This document shows positions 16,172-26,051 of a stretch of DNA of 33,417 nucleotides, one piece after another (within the stretch, counting starts at the first letter, position 1; every line of letters begins with the position of its first letter). A program made the position numbers and the translations under genes. The notes beneath the pieces are model-generated. The model searched no databases, was not told the DNA's origin, and saw nothing but the letters and a program-made list of their open reading frames with translations. Source of the stretch: Endozoicomonas sp. SESOKO1 (lineage in GTDB: Bacteria; Pseudomonadota; Gammaproteobacteria; Pseudomonadales; Endozoicomonadaceae). The stretch lies in the NCBI RefSeq assembly GCF_024606265.1, contig NZ_JAHHPP010000183.1, positions 1-33,417 on the forward strand, in the 5' to 3' direction.

Positions 16172-16227
16172 ACCACTTATTCAGGCAGAATATCAAAAAA
16201 CCGATAATCCGCTGCCAGGTTTGATCC

Positions 16228-17601
16228 ATGCACCGCTTTACTGACAACTTCACCGACACACCTGCTCACAATGCTGAAGCTCCGGCAAAAGCCCTTTCTG
16301 TAACGGAATTAAATGGTAAAGCCAGGCGACTGCTGGAGATGAATTTCAATAATGTGCGTGTTGAGGGTGAAATATCCGGACTGGCCCGTCCCAGCTCCGG
16401 GCATTGGTATTTCACCCTGAAAGACAAACAGTCCCAGATCCGCTGCGCCATGTTCCGCAATCGTAACCAGGTACTGAAGTTTGTCCCTACTGAAGGCATG
16501 TTGCTCGTGGTCAGGGGGCGAGTGAGCCTGTATGAAGGGAGAGGCGACTATCAACTGATTGTCGAACACATGGATAACGCCGGCACCGGCGACCTCCAGA
16601 AAGCCTTTGAGGTTCTCAAGGCGAAACTGGCCGCTGAGGGCCTGTTCGACATCACTCGCAAACAACCCCTGCCCGCCCATCCAAAGCATATCGGGGTGAT
16701 CACCTCACCCACCGGCGCCGCCATCCGGGATATTCTAACGGTACTGAAAAGACGCTTTCCTGCCATACCGGTCACTATTATTCCCAGTTCGGTACAAGGG
16801 GAGCAGGCAAAACATGAACTGGTCAGTGCATTAAAACTTGCAGAAAGTGCCAGCCAGTTTGATGTCCTGATTATGGGACGCGGAGGCGGTTCACTGGAGG
16901 ATTTGTGGCCATTTAATGAAGAGTTGGTGGCCAGGGCGATAGCAGACTGCCCTATTCCCATTGTCAGCGCCGTTGGTCATGAAATCGACTTCACCATTGC
17001 TGACTTTGTTGCTGATCACCGGGCCGCAACCCCATCCGCAGCGGCGGAAATCCTCAGCCCGGATCGTCAAGCCTTATTAAATCAGCTTCACCTGATCACC
17101 AGAAAGCTCACTACACTGACACGCCATAAGCTCCAGTTAAGCAATAGAGAGCTTGATAGCCTGCAAAAACGGTTAAGACACCCCGGAGAGCGCCTGAGAG
17201 AAAACAGCCAGCGGCTGGATGATCTGGAAATCCGCTTAAAACAGGCCATTACCCTGAAACTGGAGCGCGTTCAATCAAGCTTGGGACGGATCAAAGACCG
17301 GGCACATCAGCAAAACCCCCAACGTAAATTGGAACTGCTGAAAAGCCGTAATGAACATATGGGGCAAAAACTGATTCAGCTCATTTCGAACAGCCTGGAA
17401 AGACGCCAACTGAAGCTGGAGAAAGTTTCGGGAGAATTGAACGCGGTGAGTCCTCTGGCAACCCTTTCAAGGGGCTATGCCATAGCAATGACTGGAGATG
17501 CCATCATCCGAAGCAGCCAGCAGCTGCGCGAAGGCGACCTGGTGACCACTCGATTCTCCAGGGGCGAGGCGATCTGCAAAGTAGAAAAAATCACAAATTA
17601 A
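16228..17601 (+). CDS. xseA: Exodeoxyribonuclease VII large subunit
   Basis: Large subunit of exonuclease VII, which degrades single-stranded DNA in both directions with the small XseB subunit. It has 457 residues (E. coli 456). An N-terminal OB-fold at about 24-125 (VEGEISGLARPSSGHWYFTL) precedes the catalytic domain with GVITSPTGAAIRD, the conserved IMGRGGGSLEDLWPFN, and SAVGHEIDFTIADFVADHRAATPSAAAE (split here only by naming). A long coiled-coil region follows at about 270-400. xseB is not adjacent, which is common. The gene overlaps the convergent cupin gene by 11 bases. The ATG at 16228 has no strong ribosome-binding site, but the N-terminus has family length. Confidence 0.96.
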   Translation: MHRFTDNFTDTPAHNAEAPAKALSVTELNGKARRLLEMNFNNVRVEGEISGLARPSSGHWYFTLKDKQSQIRCAMFRNRNQVLKFVPTEGMLLVVRGRVSLYEGRGDYQLIVEHMDNAGTGDLQKAFEVLKAKLAAEGLFDITRKQPLPAHPKHIGVITSPTGAAIRDILTVLKRRFPAIPVTIIPSSVQGEQAKHELVSALKLAESASQFDVLIMGRGGGSLEDLWPFNEELVARAIADCPIPIVSAVGHEIDFTIADFVADHRAATPSAAAEILSPDRQALLNQLHLITRKLTTLTRHKLQLSNRELDSLQKRLRHPGERLRENSQRLDDLEIRLKQAITLKLERVQSSLGRIKDRAHQQNPQRKLELLKSRNEHMGQKLIQLISNSLERRQLKLEKVSGELNAVSPLATLSRGYAIAMTGDAIIRSSQQLREGDLVTTRFSRGEAICKVEKITN

Positions 17602-17914
17602 AATGAACGGCTAACCAGATGGTATCAACATCGGGTTCAGTCCGGGCGACCCGATGCCTGCATTGGGATGGCAGCATAATATAATCACCGGGATAAAGGG
17701 TGACGGGGGTTCGCTCCCCTGCAAACTCCAGCACAGCTGAACCACTTAACAGGACCACCCACTCATCCCAGGCCTGATCGTACCACTCCCCTGTTGGTGT
17801 GATATGACCACGGGAAACAATCCGCTCTATCTTAACATCACCGGATGCCTGCAGAGTCTCAAACAACTCTTCAGGTAGCTCATCAGGTATATGCTTGAAC
17901 AGATTGTTTTTCAT
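17591..17914 (-). CDS. Cupin-domain protein
   Basis: Small single-domain cupin, 107 residues, function unknown. The second cupin motif is clear (PGDYIMLPSQCRHRV). The first is altered: WDEWVVLLSGSAVLEFAG lacks the usual HxH metal pair and has WDEW there, so metal binding may be changed. It lies 17 bases downstream of der on the same strand and is probably cotranscribed. Its last 11 bases overlap the end of xseA on the other strand. Cupins of this size are common and varied, including sugar isomerases, dioxygenases and binding proteins, so no role is assigned. Confidence 0.8.
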   Translation of the reverse strand: MKNNLFKHIPDELPEELFETLQASGDVKIERIVSRGHITPTGEWYDQAWDEWVVLLSGSAVLEFAGERTPVTLYPGDYIMLPSQCRHRVARTEPDVDTIWLAVHFNL

Positions 17915-17931
17915 TGACTTCTTCCGGTCAC

Positions 17932-19356
17932 TCAGGAACGTTTCGTCTTACGCTTTTCCCGGGCAATCTGTGCAGACTTTTCAACTCTGCGCTTGCGGTG
18001 AACCTGCCTCTGGTCAAGCTCCCGGGCTTCCGCATAAGGGTTATCACCTGAGCGAAACTCAATTCGAATAGGCGTCCCCATAATCTTCAGCACTTTACGG
18101 AAAGTATTTTCCAGATAACGTCGATAAGCTGCTGGCACCCGCTCAGTCTGGTTGCCATGAATGATAATCGTTGGCGGATTCATGGCACCGGCATGACAGT
18201 AACGCAACTTAATACGGCGATTATTGACCATGGGAGGCTGGTGCTCCTTAACGGCATCCTCCAGAATGCGCGTCAGACGGTTGGTCGACAGCTTATTGGT
18301 CGCTGCTTCATAAGCCTCTTCAATAGAGTCATAAAGATTGCCAACACCGGTCCCGTGTTTTGCGGAAATCATATGAATTCGGGCATAGTTAATAAACCCA
18401 AGCCGACGCTTCAGCTCGGCCTTTACCTGCGTTTTATGGTCTTCCTGCATGCCATCCCACTTATTCAGTGCAATGACCACAGCACGACCCGCGTCCAGCA
18501 CAAAGCCCAGCAGATGCAGGTCCTGCTCCACAATACCTTCACGGGCATCCAGAACCAGAACCACCACATTGGCATCCTCAATCGCCTGAAGCGTCTTGAT
18601 GACCGAAAACTTTTCAATGGATTCGGAGACCTTTCCCCGTCTGCGGACACCGGCCGTATCAATCAGCGTATAGTCCTGACCAAAACGCTCATAGGGAATG
18701 TAAACGCTGTCACGGGTCGTTCCCGCCTGATCGTAAACAACAACACGCTCTTCGCCTAACAAGCGATTAACCAGGGTAGATTTACCCACATTGGGACGAC
18801 CAACGATACCAATCTTGATACCTCTTGGCCTGGTTGACAGCTCCTCAGACTCTTCAGCCTCACCGTCAGTACACTCCAGCAGCACGTCATTGATCATGTT
18901 GCTGACGCCCCGCCCATGCACGGCGGCAATATGATAGGCATCACCAATTCCCAGGGAAGCAAAATCCGTCTCGGCCTGCTCCGCATCAACCCTGTCCACT
19001 TTATTAAGCACAAGGTGATACTTTTTTCCCTGCTTGCGAAGGTGCAGAGCAATCATTTCATCAGCAGCGGTCAATCCGGCCCTGGCATCCACCAGAAACA
19101 GAACAACATCCGCCTCATTGATGGCTGCCAGGGACTGTTCTGCCATGGCAGAGTCAATCCCAGCTTCATCACCGGAAATGCCGCCGGTATCGACAACAAT
19201 ATAGGGGTGCGAACCAATCTTGCCCTCACCGTATTTCCGGTCACGGGTTAACCCGGCCACATTGGCTACCAAAGCATCCCGGGAACGGGTCAGACGGTTA
19301 AAAAGGGTGGACTTGCCAACATTTGGCCGGCCCACCAGGGCAATTACAGGAACCAT
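17932..19356 (-). CDS. der: Ribosome biogenesis GTPase Der (EngA)
   Basis: Tandem-domain GTPase needed for 50S ribosomal subunit assembly. There are two G domains, each with the P-loop [10 protein letters not shown] (about residues 8-17 and 183-192), switch motifs DTGG and DTAG, and NKVD/NKWD guanine-specificity motifs; a C-terminal KH-like domain ends in a basic tail ([16 protein letters not shown]). The open frame extends to 19482, but the family starts at [14 protein letters not shown], so the ATG at 19356 is chosen, giving 474 residues (E. coli 490). A strong terminator (19442-19475) separates it from bamB, so it is probably transcribed from its own promoter in the remaining 85 bases. The cupin gene follows. 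Confidence 0.96.
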   Translation of the reverse strand: MVPVIALVGRPNVGKSTLFNRLTRSRDALVANVAGLTRDRKYGEGKIGSHPYIVVDTGGISGDEAGIDSAMAEQSLAAINEADVVLFLVDARAGLTAADEMIALHLRKQGKKYHLVLNKVDRVDAEQAETDFASLGIGDAYHIAAVHGRGVSNMINDVLLECTDGEAEESEELSTRPRGIKIGIVGRPNVGKSTLVNRLLGEERVVVYDQAGTTRDSVYIPYERFGQDYTLIDTAGVRRRGKVSESIEKFSVIKTLQAIEDANVVVLVLDAREGIVEQDLHLLGFVLDAGRAVVIALNKWDGMQEDHKTQVKAELKRRLGFINYARIHMISAKHGTGVGNLYDSIEEAYEAATNKLSTNRLTRILEDAVKEHQPPMVNNRRIKLRYCHAGAMNPPTIIIHGNQTERVPAAYRRYLENTFRKVLKIMGTPIRIEFRSGDNPYAEARELDQRQVHRKRRVEKSAQIAREKRKTKRS

Positions 19357-19441
19357 AAGATTTACCAAAATTACAAAGTGCGCAGCGGAAAAATCATTCA
19401 GAACAGGACATTCCCGGTGCATCGGTCGTGAGACCGAAACT

Positions 19442-19475
19442 AAAAACGGGCCGAACCCTTTCAAGGTTCGGCCCG
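19442..19475 (-). terminator. Rho-independent terminator after bamB
   Basis: CGGGCCGAACC and GGTTCGGCCCG form a perfect 11-bp GC-rich stem (19447-19457 with 19465-19475) around a 7-base loop, and on the minus strand five T follow directly (19442-19446). It ends the yfgM-bamB transcript and separates it from der. Confidence 0.88.
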
Positions 19476-19509
19476 ACAACATGCTTAAAGATCTACAGAT
19501 TGCGTCTGC

Positions 19510-20676
19510 CTAATCGGAAGCTTTTTCCTTCAAGGCAACCAGCTCTCCATCAGCCGACAATACCAGGATCAACTCACCATCCACCAGGGGCTGAGCTTTA
19601 ATTGCCGAAGAGTCTGCCTTGAAACGCCCAGCCTGGCTACCATCAACCTGTGACAACAGGTGAACATAACCCTCACCGTCGCCAACCACTACATAGCTGC
19701 TGAACGCCGCAGGCGCTGACAGTTGACGGAATTGAAAATCTTCCTGTCGCCAGTTAGAGGCACCGGTTCTCTGATCTATGGAACTGACATAACTCTCTTC
19801 ACTGGTCAGATAGATAGAGCCAAAACCTTCTGTCATGGATTCATAGCTGGACAGCTCTTTTGCCCAGCGGACCCGTCCACTGTAAAGATCCAGTGCAGCA
19901 ACATTACCCTGGAAGCTGCCAAAGAAAATGATGTCTCCAACGACCAGCGGGGCACCCTTGATATCAACCATCCGTTCGAGTTCAGTACTGCCCTTGGGTG
20001 CAGCAACCCGGGAACTCCAGAGCGGTGCGCCATTTTTCAGACGGAAGGCTTTTGCTTCGCCACTGGCAAACCCTGCAAACACCGCTTCACTGAATATCAG
20101 TGGTGAAGCTGAACCCCTTAACGTCAGTGCCGGCTGAAGCGCTTCCTGACGCCAGAGATACTGCCCGCTCTCGGCGTCGAGCACGGTCAGCCGGTCATCA
20201 ATACTCTGAACGGCGACGTAAAAACCATCGGTTACCGGCGCACTGAGAATCTCGCTGCTGACTCGCTCTCTCCAGAGCTCATTGCCATTGTCCTGGTTCA
20301 GGGCAATCACTTCACCATCCAGCGTCCCCAGAAGCACCATGCCCGCCGCAGCACTGACACCGCCACCAACACGGGTATTGAGTTTTGTCTTCCAGACTTC
20401 CTTTCCGGTATCACGCTCCAGCGCGAAAACCGTGCCTTCTGCACCAGAAACAAAGACTTTGTCACCATCCAGCGCCGGCTTCAGGCTTTCGAACCGCTTA
20501 CCAACCCCTTTGCCAACACCTCTGGACCACACTTCAACCAGCTTGACCTTTTCCTCAGCAATCTTCTGGAGAGGCTTGGCAGTTCTTACCTCCTCTTCAT
20601 CCGATGAAAAAAGACTGCATGCAGAGAGTCCCAGCATCAGCAGAAGGATCAAAGAGCCTCTGAATAACCTCTCCAT
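19510..20676 (-). CDS. bamB: Outer-membrane assembly lipoprotein BamB
   Basis: Lipoprotein of the beta-barrel assembly (BAM) complex, 388 residues (E. coli 392), anchored in the outer membrane facing the periplasm. The signal peptide has the lipobox LSAC with the lipidated Cys20. The mature part is an eight-bladed beta-propeller of PQQ-like repeats, visible as repeated patterns such as ALERDTGKEVWK, ALNQDNGNELWR, VLDAESGQYLWR and ALDLYSGRVRWA. The start is four bases after the end of yfgM, so the two are coupled in one operon. A strong terminator follows the gene. Confidence 0.96.
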   Translation of the reverse strand: MERLFRGSLILLLMLGLSACSLFSSDEEEVRTAKPLQKIAEEKVKLVEVWSRGVGKGVGKRFESLKPALDGDKVFVSGAEGTVFALERDTGKEVWKTKLNTRVGGGVSAAAGMVLLGTLDGEVIALNQDNGNELWRERVSSEILSAPVTDGFYVAVQSIDDRLTVLDAESGQYLWRQEALQPALTLRGSASPLIFSEAVFAGFASGEAKAFRLKNGAPLWSSRVAAPKGSTELERMVDIKGAPLVVGDIIFFGSFQGNVAALDLYSGRVRWAKELSSYESMTEGFGSIYLTSEESYVSSIDQRTGASNWRQEDFQFRQLSAPAAFSSYVVVGDGEGYVHLLSQVDGSQAGRFKADSSAIKAQPLVDGELILVLSADGELVALKEKASD

Positions 20677-20680
20677 TTTG

Positions 20681-21394
20681 TTATCCCTCCTGAGTCGCCA
20701 TCTGAGGTGGCATTGCTGCCAGATTGTCCAGCTTGAGTTGCAGCAATGGGCGATTCAGGCCACTCTCCTGCGCTGCATCGACTGCTTTCTGGTAGGCCAT
20801 CTCAGCCTGCTGGCGATCACCAAGAGCAAGGTAAGCATCGCCTTTTGCTGACTCAACGGTTGCCTCATAGGACTTGCCGACATTCAGTCTGGTGAGAATA
20901 TCAAGAGCCTGTTGACCATTATCGGAAGACTCACTTATCAACACCCTTGACAACCGAACACTGGCCATTGTCTGGACTTCAGATGCAGGCTTCTGAGCCA
21001 GAACCCACTCCAGGGAAGCCCTGGCAGCACTCAACTGGTTATCCTGTACCTGCTGTTGAGCCAGAAAAAGCGTTGCAAACGCAGCATACTGACTACTGCC
21101 ATGATCATTTTGTAATGAAGCAACAACATGGCTTACCGTTGCTTTTTGCTCCTCAGTCAGAGGCGCTGAAAACTGAGCCTGTTGCTCCAGGGACGAGCCA
21201 TTGGCAATAGTATCCAGCAAGTTCTGATAAAGTGATGAAGCTTCAGCGACTTCCTGCGCCTGGGTCTTCTGCCAGTACTGGTAACCGGAAACCGCTGCCA
21301 GTGTAATGGCAACACCCAGCACAACCGGCTGACCATAGTCTTTCCATAGATTCTTGAGCAGTTGGACCTGCTCTTCATCAGATTGGTAACTCAC
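20681..21394 (-). CDS. yfgM: YfgM family, ancillary SecYEG translocon subunit
   Basis: Inner-membrane protein of 237 residues with a short cytoplasmic N-terminus, one transmembrane helix at about 22-41 and a periplasmic TPR-like domain (EQQAQFSAPLTEEQ onward, with repeats such as KGDAYLALGDRQQAEMAYQKA). In E. coli, YfgM binds SecYEG and PpiD and assists periplasmic handling of exported proteins. Its position between hisS and bamB is conserved in Gammaproteobacteria and supports the call. It starts 77 bases after hisS and ends 4 bases before bamB. Confidence 0.92.
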   Translation of the reverse strand: MSYQSDEEQVQLLKNLWKDYGQPVVLGVAITLAAVSGYQYWQKTQAQEVAEASSLYQNLLDTIANGSSLEQQAQFSAPLTEEQKATVSHVVASLQNDHGSSQYAAFATLFLAQQQVQDNQLSAARASLEWVLAQKPASEVQTMASVRLSRVLISESSDNGQQALDILTRLNVGKSYEATVESAKGDAYLALGDRQQAEMAYQKAVDAAQESGLNRPLLQLKLDNLAAMPPQMATQEG

Positions 21395-21471
21395 CCTTTA
21401 CTCCTGACTTCTTTCCTGAAACCGTTAACAGTACGAACGCATCAATGAGCAGTTTACTGAACAGCGGTATT

Positions 21472-22749
21472 CTATAGTACTTTCCGCAAATATCCGGCCA
21501 CATCGGCGATTGATAGCTTCTGCTGGGCTTCATCAGTCCTCAAGGGCTTCACAGTAACCATTCCTGCACCCAACTCATCTTCACCCAGAATAAGAGCATA
21601 GGCAGCACTACTGCGATCTGCACGCTTCATTTGCGCTTTAAAACTACCACCACCGCAATTCATCAGCACCTTCAGCTCTGGTAACGCATCACGCAGTCTT
21701 TCCACGACAGGAAGGACTCTGTGGCCAACACCGTCACCAACCGCAACAACCGCTACATCCACCCGGTTGGAGACCGTTTCCGGCAGTAACCGAAGGGTTT
21801 CCAGCATCAATACCAGACGTTCAATACCCATGGCAAAGCCTACGGCAGGGGTCGGCTTACCACCTAACATTTCAACCAGGGCATCATAACGACCGCCAGC
21901 GCACACGGTACCCTGGGCCCCCAGGCTTTCTGTCACCCATTCAAAAACGGTTCTGCCATAATAATCAAGGCCGCGCACCAGTCTGGGATTAACACGATAA
22001 GCCACACCCGCCTCATCCAGAATCTGCTTTAACTGGGCAAAATGTTCCTGTGACTCTTCATCCAGATAGTCGAACAGCTCGGGGGCACCGGCAACGATTT
22101 TCTGCGTGTCATGATCTTTACTGTCCAGTATTCTCAGTGGATTGATGGTCAGACGACGGCGGCTGTCTGCATCCAGCTCTGCTTCATAATCCTTGAGATA
22201 AGCCACCAGGGCTTCACGGTAGCGGATACGGGCTTCGAGAGTGCCGAGGGTATTCAGCTCCAGCGTGACATGCTCGGACAAGCCAAGCTTTTTCCAGAAA
22301 CGCGCAGTCATCATGATCATTTCCGCATCAATATCCGGACCGGTCATGCCATAAGCTTCAACACTGATCTGGTGAAACTGACGGTAACGACCTTTCTGAG
22401 GACGCTCATAACGAAACATCGGGCCAGAAGTCCACAACCGTTGAATCTGGTTGTAAAAAAGGCCCTGCTCAATACCCGCGCGAACAACCCCGGCCGTAGC
22501 CTCAGGACGAAGGGAAAGCTTGTCACCATTACGATCTTCAAAGGTGTACATCTCTTTCTCAACAATATCCGTACCCGAGCCGATGCCACGACTGAACAGG
22601 GCAGAGCTTTCAACAACCGGCACCCGGATTTCCTGATAACCATATGTGCTCAGGACAGAACGTACCTGCTGCTCAAGATACTGCCAGACAGGTGTCTGTT
22701 CGGGAAGAATATCATTCATCCCACGAATGGCTTGAAGCTGCTTGCCCAA
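21472..22749 (-). CDS. hisS: Histidine--tRNA ligase
   Basis: Class II aminoacyl-tRNA synthetase that charges tRNA-His. The open frame runs to 22917, but that extension is intergenic in character. I choose the TTG at 22749: AGAGGA lies nine bases before it, and the resulting N-terminus [13 protein letters not shown] aligns directly with E. coli [13 protein letters not shown], giving 425 residues (E. coli 424). Motif 2 region [12 protein letters not shown], the histidine-specific loop [12 protein letters not shown] and motif 3 GFAMGIERL are present, with a C-terminal anticodon-binding domain. ispG, usually directly upstream, is missing here. Confidence 0.96.
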   Translation of the reverse strand: MGKQLQAIRGMNDILPEQTPVWQYLEQQVRSVLSTYGYQEIRVPVVESSALFSRGIGSGTDIVEKEMYTFEDRNGDKLSLRPEATAGVVRAGIEQGLFYNQIQRLWTSGPMFRYERPQKGRYRQFHQISVEAYGMTGPDIDAEMIMMTARFWKKLGLSEHVTLELNTLGTLEARIRYREALVAYLKDYEAELDADSRRRLTINPLRILDSKDHDTQKIVAGAPELFDYLDEESQEHFAQLKQILDEAGVAYRVNPRLVRGLDYYGRTVFEWVTESLGAQGTVCAGGRYDALVEMLGGKPTPAVGFAMGIERLVLMLETLRLLPETVSNRVDVAVVAVGDGVGHRVLPVVERLRDALPELKVLMNCGGGSFKAQMKRADRSSAAYALILGEDELGAGMVTVKPLRTDEAQQKLSIADVAGYLRKVL

Positions 22750-22842
22750 GTTCAAATGTCCTCTAGCTAAAAACCCACACAACATCGCCCGGCTCGTCTG
22801 GAACAGGAGATATGGCGGTTCGCAATCAAATGCACATGGCGC

Positions 22843-22902
22843 GTGAAAATATTTTGCGCCACCCCTCTGGTATGAAAAATGGTTGAGCAAAATATTTTTC
22901 AC
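22843..22902. repeat. Near-perfect inverted repeat in the rodZ-hisS gap
   Basis: GTGAAAATATTTTGC (22843-22857) and GCAAAATATTTTTCAC (22887-22902) are complementary over 15-16 bases with one extra base in one arm, around a 29-base loop. It lies about 95 bases before the hisS start, in the 272-bp gap left by the absence of ispG. No T-run follows. It could be a hisS leader structure, a weak terminator after rodZ, or a small repeat element. The rest of the gap holds no gene. Confidence 0.6.
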
Positions 22903-23021
22903 GACAAAAGCAAGCAACTATAACCGTTAACGCCTTTGTGTGACAATCCCACAACCCTGTTATCAGAGAGCGCTCACTGCTACTTATTCACCAAAAAGAA
23001 AGCATTTAAGGAATTATTGAT

Positions 23022-24011
23022 TTACCCCTGACCATTGCCTGTCAACAAAATACTGGCCACTCGAGTACTCGAGCTGGGTTTGTTGACTGGCTTGCCGTCG
23101 AGCAGAATACTCTCCACACCGCGCGTATTGCCGAAACGGAGATTCAATGGAGGAAAAACATCGAGATTAATGGAGGACCCGGCTTTCTGTATGGCTGAAA
23201 TCAGCACTTCACCGCTGGCATCCTTTATTTCAATCCAGCAATCTTCTGAGAAATCAATAACAAGAGGCTTGGCAAGATCAACAACCGGCTTATTTGGCCC
23301 AGCCGTCGCTTCAAAAACTTCAGAACTGTCCAGGGCTATTGGGGGAAACTCTGCATTAACCTCTTTAAGATCAGGTTCATCTTTTTTCTGGCTGTATTCT
23401 TCTTTTGCAATCTCTTTTGAAATCTCTTTTGAATAAGAGTTGTCATGGGTTGGAATATCACCTTCCTTCAGGCTGTCACTGATAGCCTCAGCAGAGGGAA
23501 CAGAAACACCACTATCAGTAGTTACCAGAGGATCAGGCATTTCTTCAGAGGCTCCTTCGACAATGGCCACCTCGACCACCGGTTTGATGCCCAGCCAGTT
23601 ATTCCAGAGGAAATAGCCAAAGCCTCCCAAAGAAACAAGCAACAATAACGCAAGCGCATATACCGGGGAGGGTGCACTGTGGGCTCGCAAGGGCTTCAAT
23701 TTCCTGGAACCCTGCAAACGCGGTGATTCCAACCCATCGATTCCAATGAAATGGTCAAAATCCTTAACCAGATCCTCACCATTCAGCCCTACCAGTTTCG
23801 CATAATTCCGGATGTAGCCACGAACAAATGCTGCCTGCGGCAACAGGTCAAACGAACTCTCCTCAATGGCACTTACATAACTTTCCGTAATCTTCAGACT
23901 TTCAGCCACTTCAGGGATAGAAAGCCCATGACTGTTGCGAGCCTGGGCCAGTAAAGCGCCCGGAGCATACTTCTGAATGGTTTCTTCCCGCTGAGTATCC
24001 TGTTCACTCAT
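23022..24011 (-). CDS. rodZ: Cytoskeletal protein RodZ
   Basis: Bitopic inner-membrane protein that links MreB to the cell-wall elongation machinery and helps maintain rod shape. It has 329 residues (E. coli 337). Residues 16-86 are the cytoplasmic helix-turn-helix domain (LAQARNSHGLSIPEVAESLK; YIRNYAKLVGL), 116-140 the transmembrane helix, about 150-240 a low-complexity acidic linker including SKEISKEIAKEE, and about 245-329 the periplasmic beta domain (IDFSEDCWIEIKDASGEVL; LRFGNTRGV). Its start overlaps the end of pilW by 8 bases, so translation is probably coupled. It is followed by hisS instead of the usual ispG. Confidence 0.93.
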   Translation of the reverse strand: MSEQDTQREETIQKYAPGALLAQARNSHGLSIPEVAESLKITESYVSAIEESSFDLLPQAAFVRGYIRNYAKLVGLNGEDLVKDFDHFIGIDGLESPRLQGSRKLKPLRAHSAPSPVYALALLLLVSLGGFGYFLWNNWLGIKPVVEVAIVEGASEEMPDPLVTTDSGVSVPSAEAISDSLKEGDIPTHDNSYSKEISKEIAKEEYSQKKDEPDLKEVNAEFPPIALDSSEVFEATAGPNKPVVDLAKPLVIDFSEDCWIEIKDASGEVLISAIQKAGSSINLDVFPPLNLRFGNTRGVESILLDGKPVNKPSSSTRVASILLTGNGQG

Positions 24012-24750
24012 GACCCAATCGACTCCGATACTGCTTCAGCTCCATAGAGCCAGGATAAAGTCTTTCCAGCCGCAATGCATAACCGGCCGCTTTACTTTGA
24101 TCCCGGTTTGCCGTTGCCAGTTCAATACCCAGTAGCAAGCTGCGGGCACTCTGCTCAGCTGCTTCATCAAAAGTCTGGTAGTGCTGCCACCCCTTATAGA
24201 GATTGCCTTGTTCTTTGTAGATAGCGGCAAGCTCCAGATTGGCTCTTGGCAAGTTACTGTTCAGACGAAGCGCCCGGGTAAAGTGCTCAACTGCCAATGA
24301 AGACTGCCCCATCCGTAAAGCAACAATACCCATGTTTTCAAAGGTTCGGCTACGCTGGGAATAAGCGACATCCTCCGAAGCCAGCTCAAACTGGCGATAA
24401 GCATCCTGAAGCCTGTTTCTGGAGAAAAGGAAAGCGCCAAAATTATTGCGTATGTCAGAGGCATCAGGGTCAATGGCCAGCGCCCTGTTGAATGCCTTCT
24501 GGGCAAGCTGATCTTCTCCCTGACGCTGATAAGCCATACCCAGCATGCCATGGACGCTGGCCGAGTCCGGTTCGATCTCAAGGGCTCTTTCCAGGGGCTT
24601 TACCGCTCTTTCCGAGTAGCCTTCCTGAAGATAGCCTTTGGCAAGATTCATATAGTCCACAACTGCCCTGTTCTCATTAACAGGCCTGTCTGTGGTGACA
24701 CAGCCTGTCAGTGCCAGAGATACAGAAAACAGAAGTGCTATGGGCTTCAT
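24004..24750 (-). CDS. pilW: Type IV pilus biogenesis lipoprotein PilW/PilF
   Basis: Outer-membrane lipoprotein pilotin needed for assembly of the PilQ secretin of type IV pili. The ATG at 24750 is chosen because GGGAG sits five bases before it and it yields a clean lipoprotein signal (MKPIALLFSVSLALTGC, Cys17); longer starts at 24762 and 24828 lack this. The mature protein, total 248 residues, is a row of TPR motifs (EGYSERAVKPLERALEIEPD; AFNRALAIDPDASDIRNNFG). The order rlmN-pilW-rodZ is conserved in Gammaproteobacteria and separates this from other TPR lipoproteins. The names pilW and pilF are both used for the family. Confidence 0.91.
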   Translation of the reverse strand: MKPIALLFSVSLALTGCVTTDRPVNENRAVVDYMNLAKGYLQEGYSERAVKPLERALEIEPDSASVHGMLGMAYQRQGEDQLAQKAFNRALAIDPDASDIRNNFGAFLFSRNRLQDAYRQFELASEDVAYSQRSRTFENMGIVALRMGQSSLAVEHFTRALRLNSNLPRANLELAAIYKEQGNLYKGWQHYQTFDEAAEQSARSLLLGIELATANRDQSKAAGYALRLERLYPGSMELKQYRSRLGHE

Positions 24751-24881
24751 TTTGACTCCCATGCTTATCCCCACATTTGCAATTGTTAAATATATTTGAC
24801 ACGCCGCTTTCGAGAATAGCACCTTCAAGGTTCCAGTCCGGTAACAAACTGCCCGATGACCGATGCATCCCGGGCAGCACT

Positions 24882-26045
24882 CTATATCTGCCTTGCTGCT
24901 ATGTAGCGTTCACTGCGCCGGGTCTTGTCCATTACATTGCCCACTAACTGGCCGCAGGCAGCGTCTATATCGTCACCTCTTGTCTTTCTTACGGTCGCGT
25001 TAAAACCGGCCAGCTGCAAACTTTCCTGAAAACGCCTCACTGCATTATTGCTGGGTCTTTCATATCCCGAGTGTGGAAATGGATTGAAAGGAATAAGGTT
25101 TATCTTGCAGGGCACATCTTGCAGCAAAGCAATCAATTGCTGAGCCTGTTCAGGTTGATCATTAACACCGGCAAGCAACGTATATTCGATCGTAACGACC
25201 CGCTTACTGTCCGTCAAACTGTTCATGTAATGATTTATCGCATCCAGCAGCTGTTCCAGCGGGTACTTCCGGTTGATGGGAACCAGCTGATTTCTCAGCT
25301 CGTTATTGGGCGCATGAAGAGACACGGCCAGTGAGACATTGGAAACTTCACTTAACTTTCTCAGCGCAGGAACAACACCGGATGTACTCAACGTTACCCG
25401 CCGTTTTGACAAACCATAGCCAAGATCATCCATCATCAGGTCCATGGCATCAACGACATTATCGAAGTTCATCAATGGCTCGCCCATACCCATCATGACC
25501 ACATTGGTAATGGATCGATCCATCTTGGCCGGCACATTGCCAAAATGACGGGCCGCAACCCACACCTGCCCAATGATTTCAGCTACCGTCAGGTCAGAGT
25601 TAAAACCCTGCTTGCCCGTCGAACAGAAACTGCAATCCAGGGAACAGCCTGCCTGGGAAGAGACGCACAGTGTCCCGCGCCCATTTTCCGGGATGAAAAC
25701 CGTTTCAACACAGCTGCCAGTGGCAACCCGCACAACCCACTTACAGGTGCCATCTTCGGAAAAATGGCTGCTGACCACCTCTGGACCACGAATTTCAGCA
25801 TTGACCTTAAGCCGTTCACGAAGCGATTTACTGATGTTCGTCATATCATCGAAATTATCAACCCGATGATGATGGATCCACTTCAAAACCTGCTCAGCAC
25901 GGAATTTTTTCTCGCCAATAGTGAGAAAGAAGGCTTCCATTTTTTTTCGGGAAAGCCCCAGCAAATTGACTTTTGCTTTTTGGCTGGACAGCCCGCCAGA
26001 AAGTTCACTGGCCTGATCGATAGATGGCTCGATCAATTCTGACAT
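24882..26045 (-). CDS. rlmN: 23S rRNA (A2503-C2)/tRNA (A37-C2) methyltransferase RlmN
   Basis: Radical-SAM enzyme that methylates C2 of A2503 in 23S rRNA and of A37 in some tRNAs. It has 387 residues (E. coli 384). The cluster-binding motif C-x3-C-x2-C is Cys134, Cys138, Cys141 in GCSLDCSFC, and the methyl-carrying mechanistic cysteine is Cys364 in [19 protein letters not shown] is the SAM-binding GEP motif. The enzyme needs a 4Fe-4S cluster, so it depends on the isc genes upstream. GAGG ten bases before the ATG is the probable ribosome-binding site and lies in one of two competing hairpins (26052-26092), suggesting translational or transcriptional control. Confidence 0.97.
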   Translation of the reverse strand: MSELIEPSIDQASELSGGLSSQKAKVNLLGLSRKKMEAFFLTIGEKKFRAEQVLKWIHHHRVDNFDDMTNISKSLRERLKVNAEIRGPEVVSSHFSEDGTCKWVVRVATGSCVETVFIPENGRGTLCVSSQAGCSLDCSFCSTGKQGFNSDLTVAEIIGQVWVAARHFGNVPAKMDRSITNVVMMGMGEPLMNFDNVVDAMDLMMDDLGYGLSKRRVTLSTSGVVPALRKLSEVSNVSLAVSLHAPNNELRNQLVPINRKYPLEQLLDAINHYMNSLTDSKRVVTIEYTLLAGVNDQPEQAQQLIALLQDVPCKINLIPFNPFPHSGYERPSNNAVRRFQESLQLAGFNATVRKTRGDDIDAACGQLVGNVMDKTRRSERYIAARQI

Positions 26046-26051
26046 CTTATT

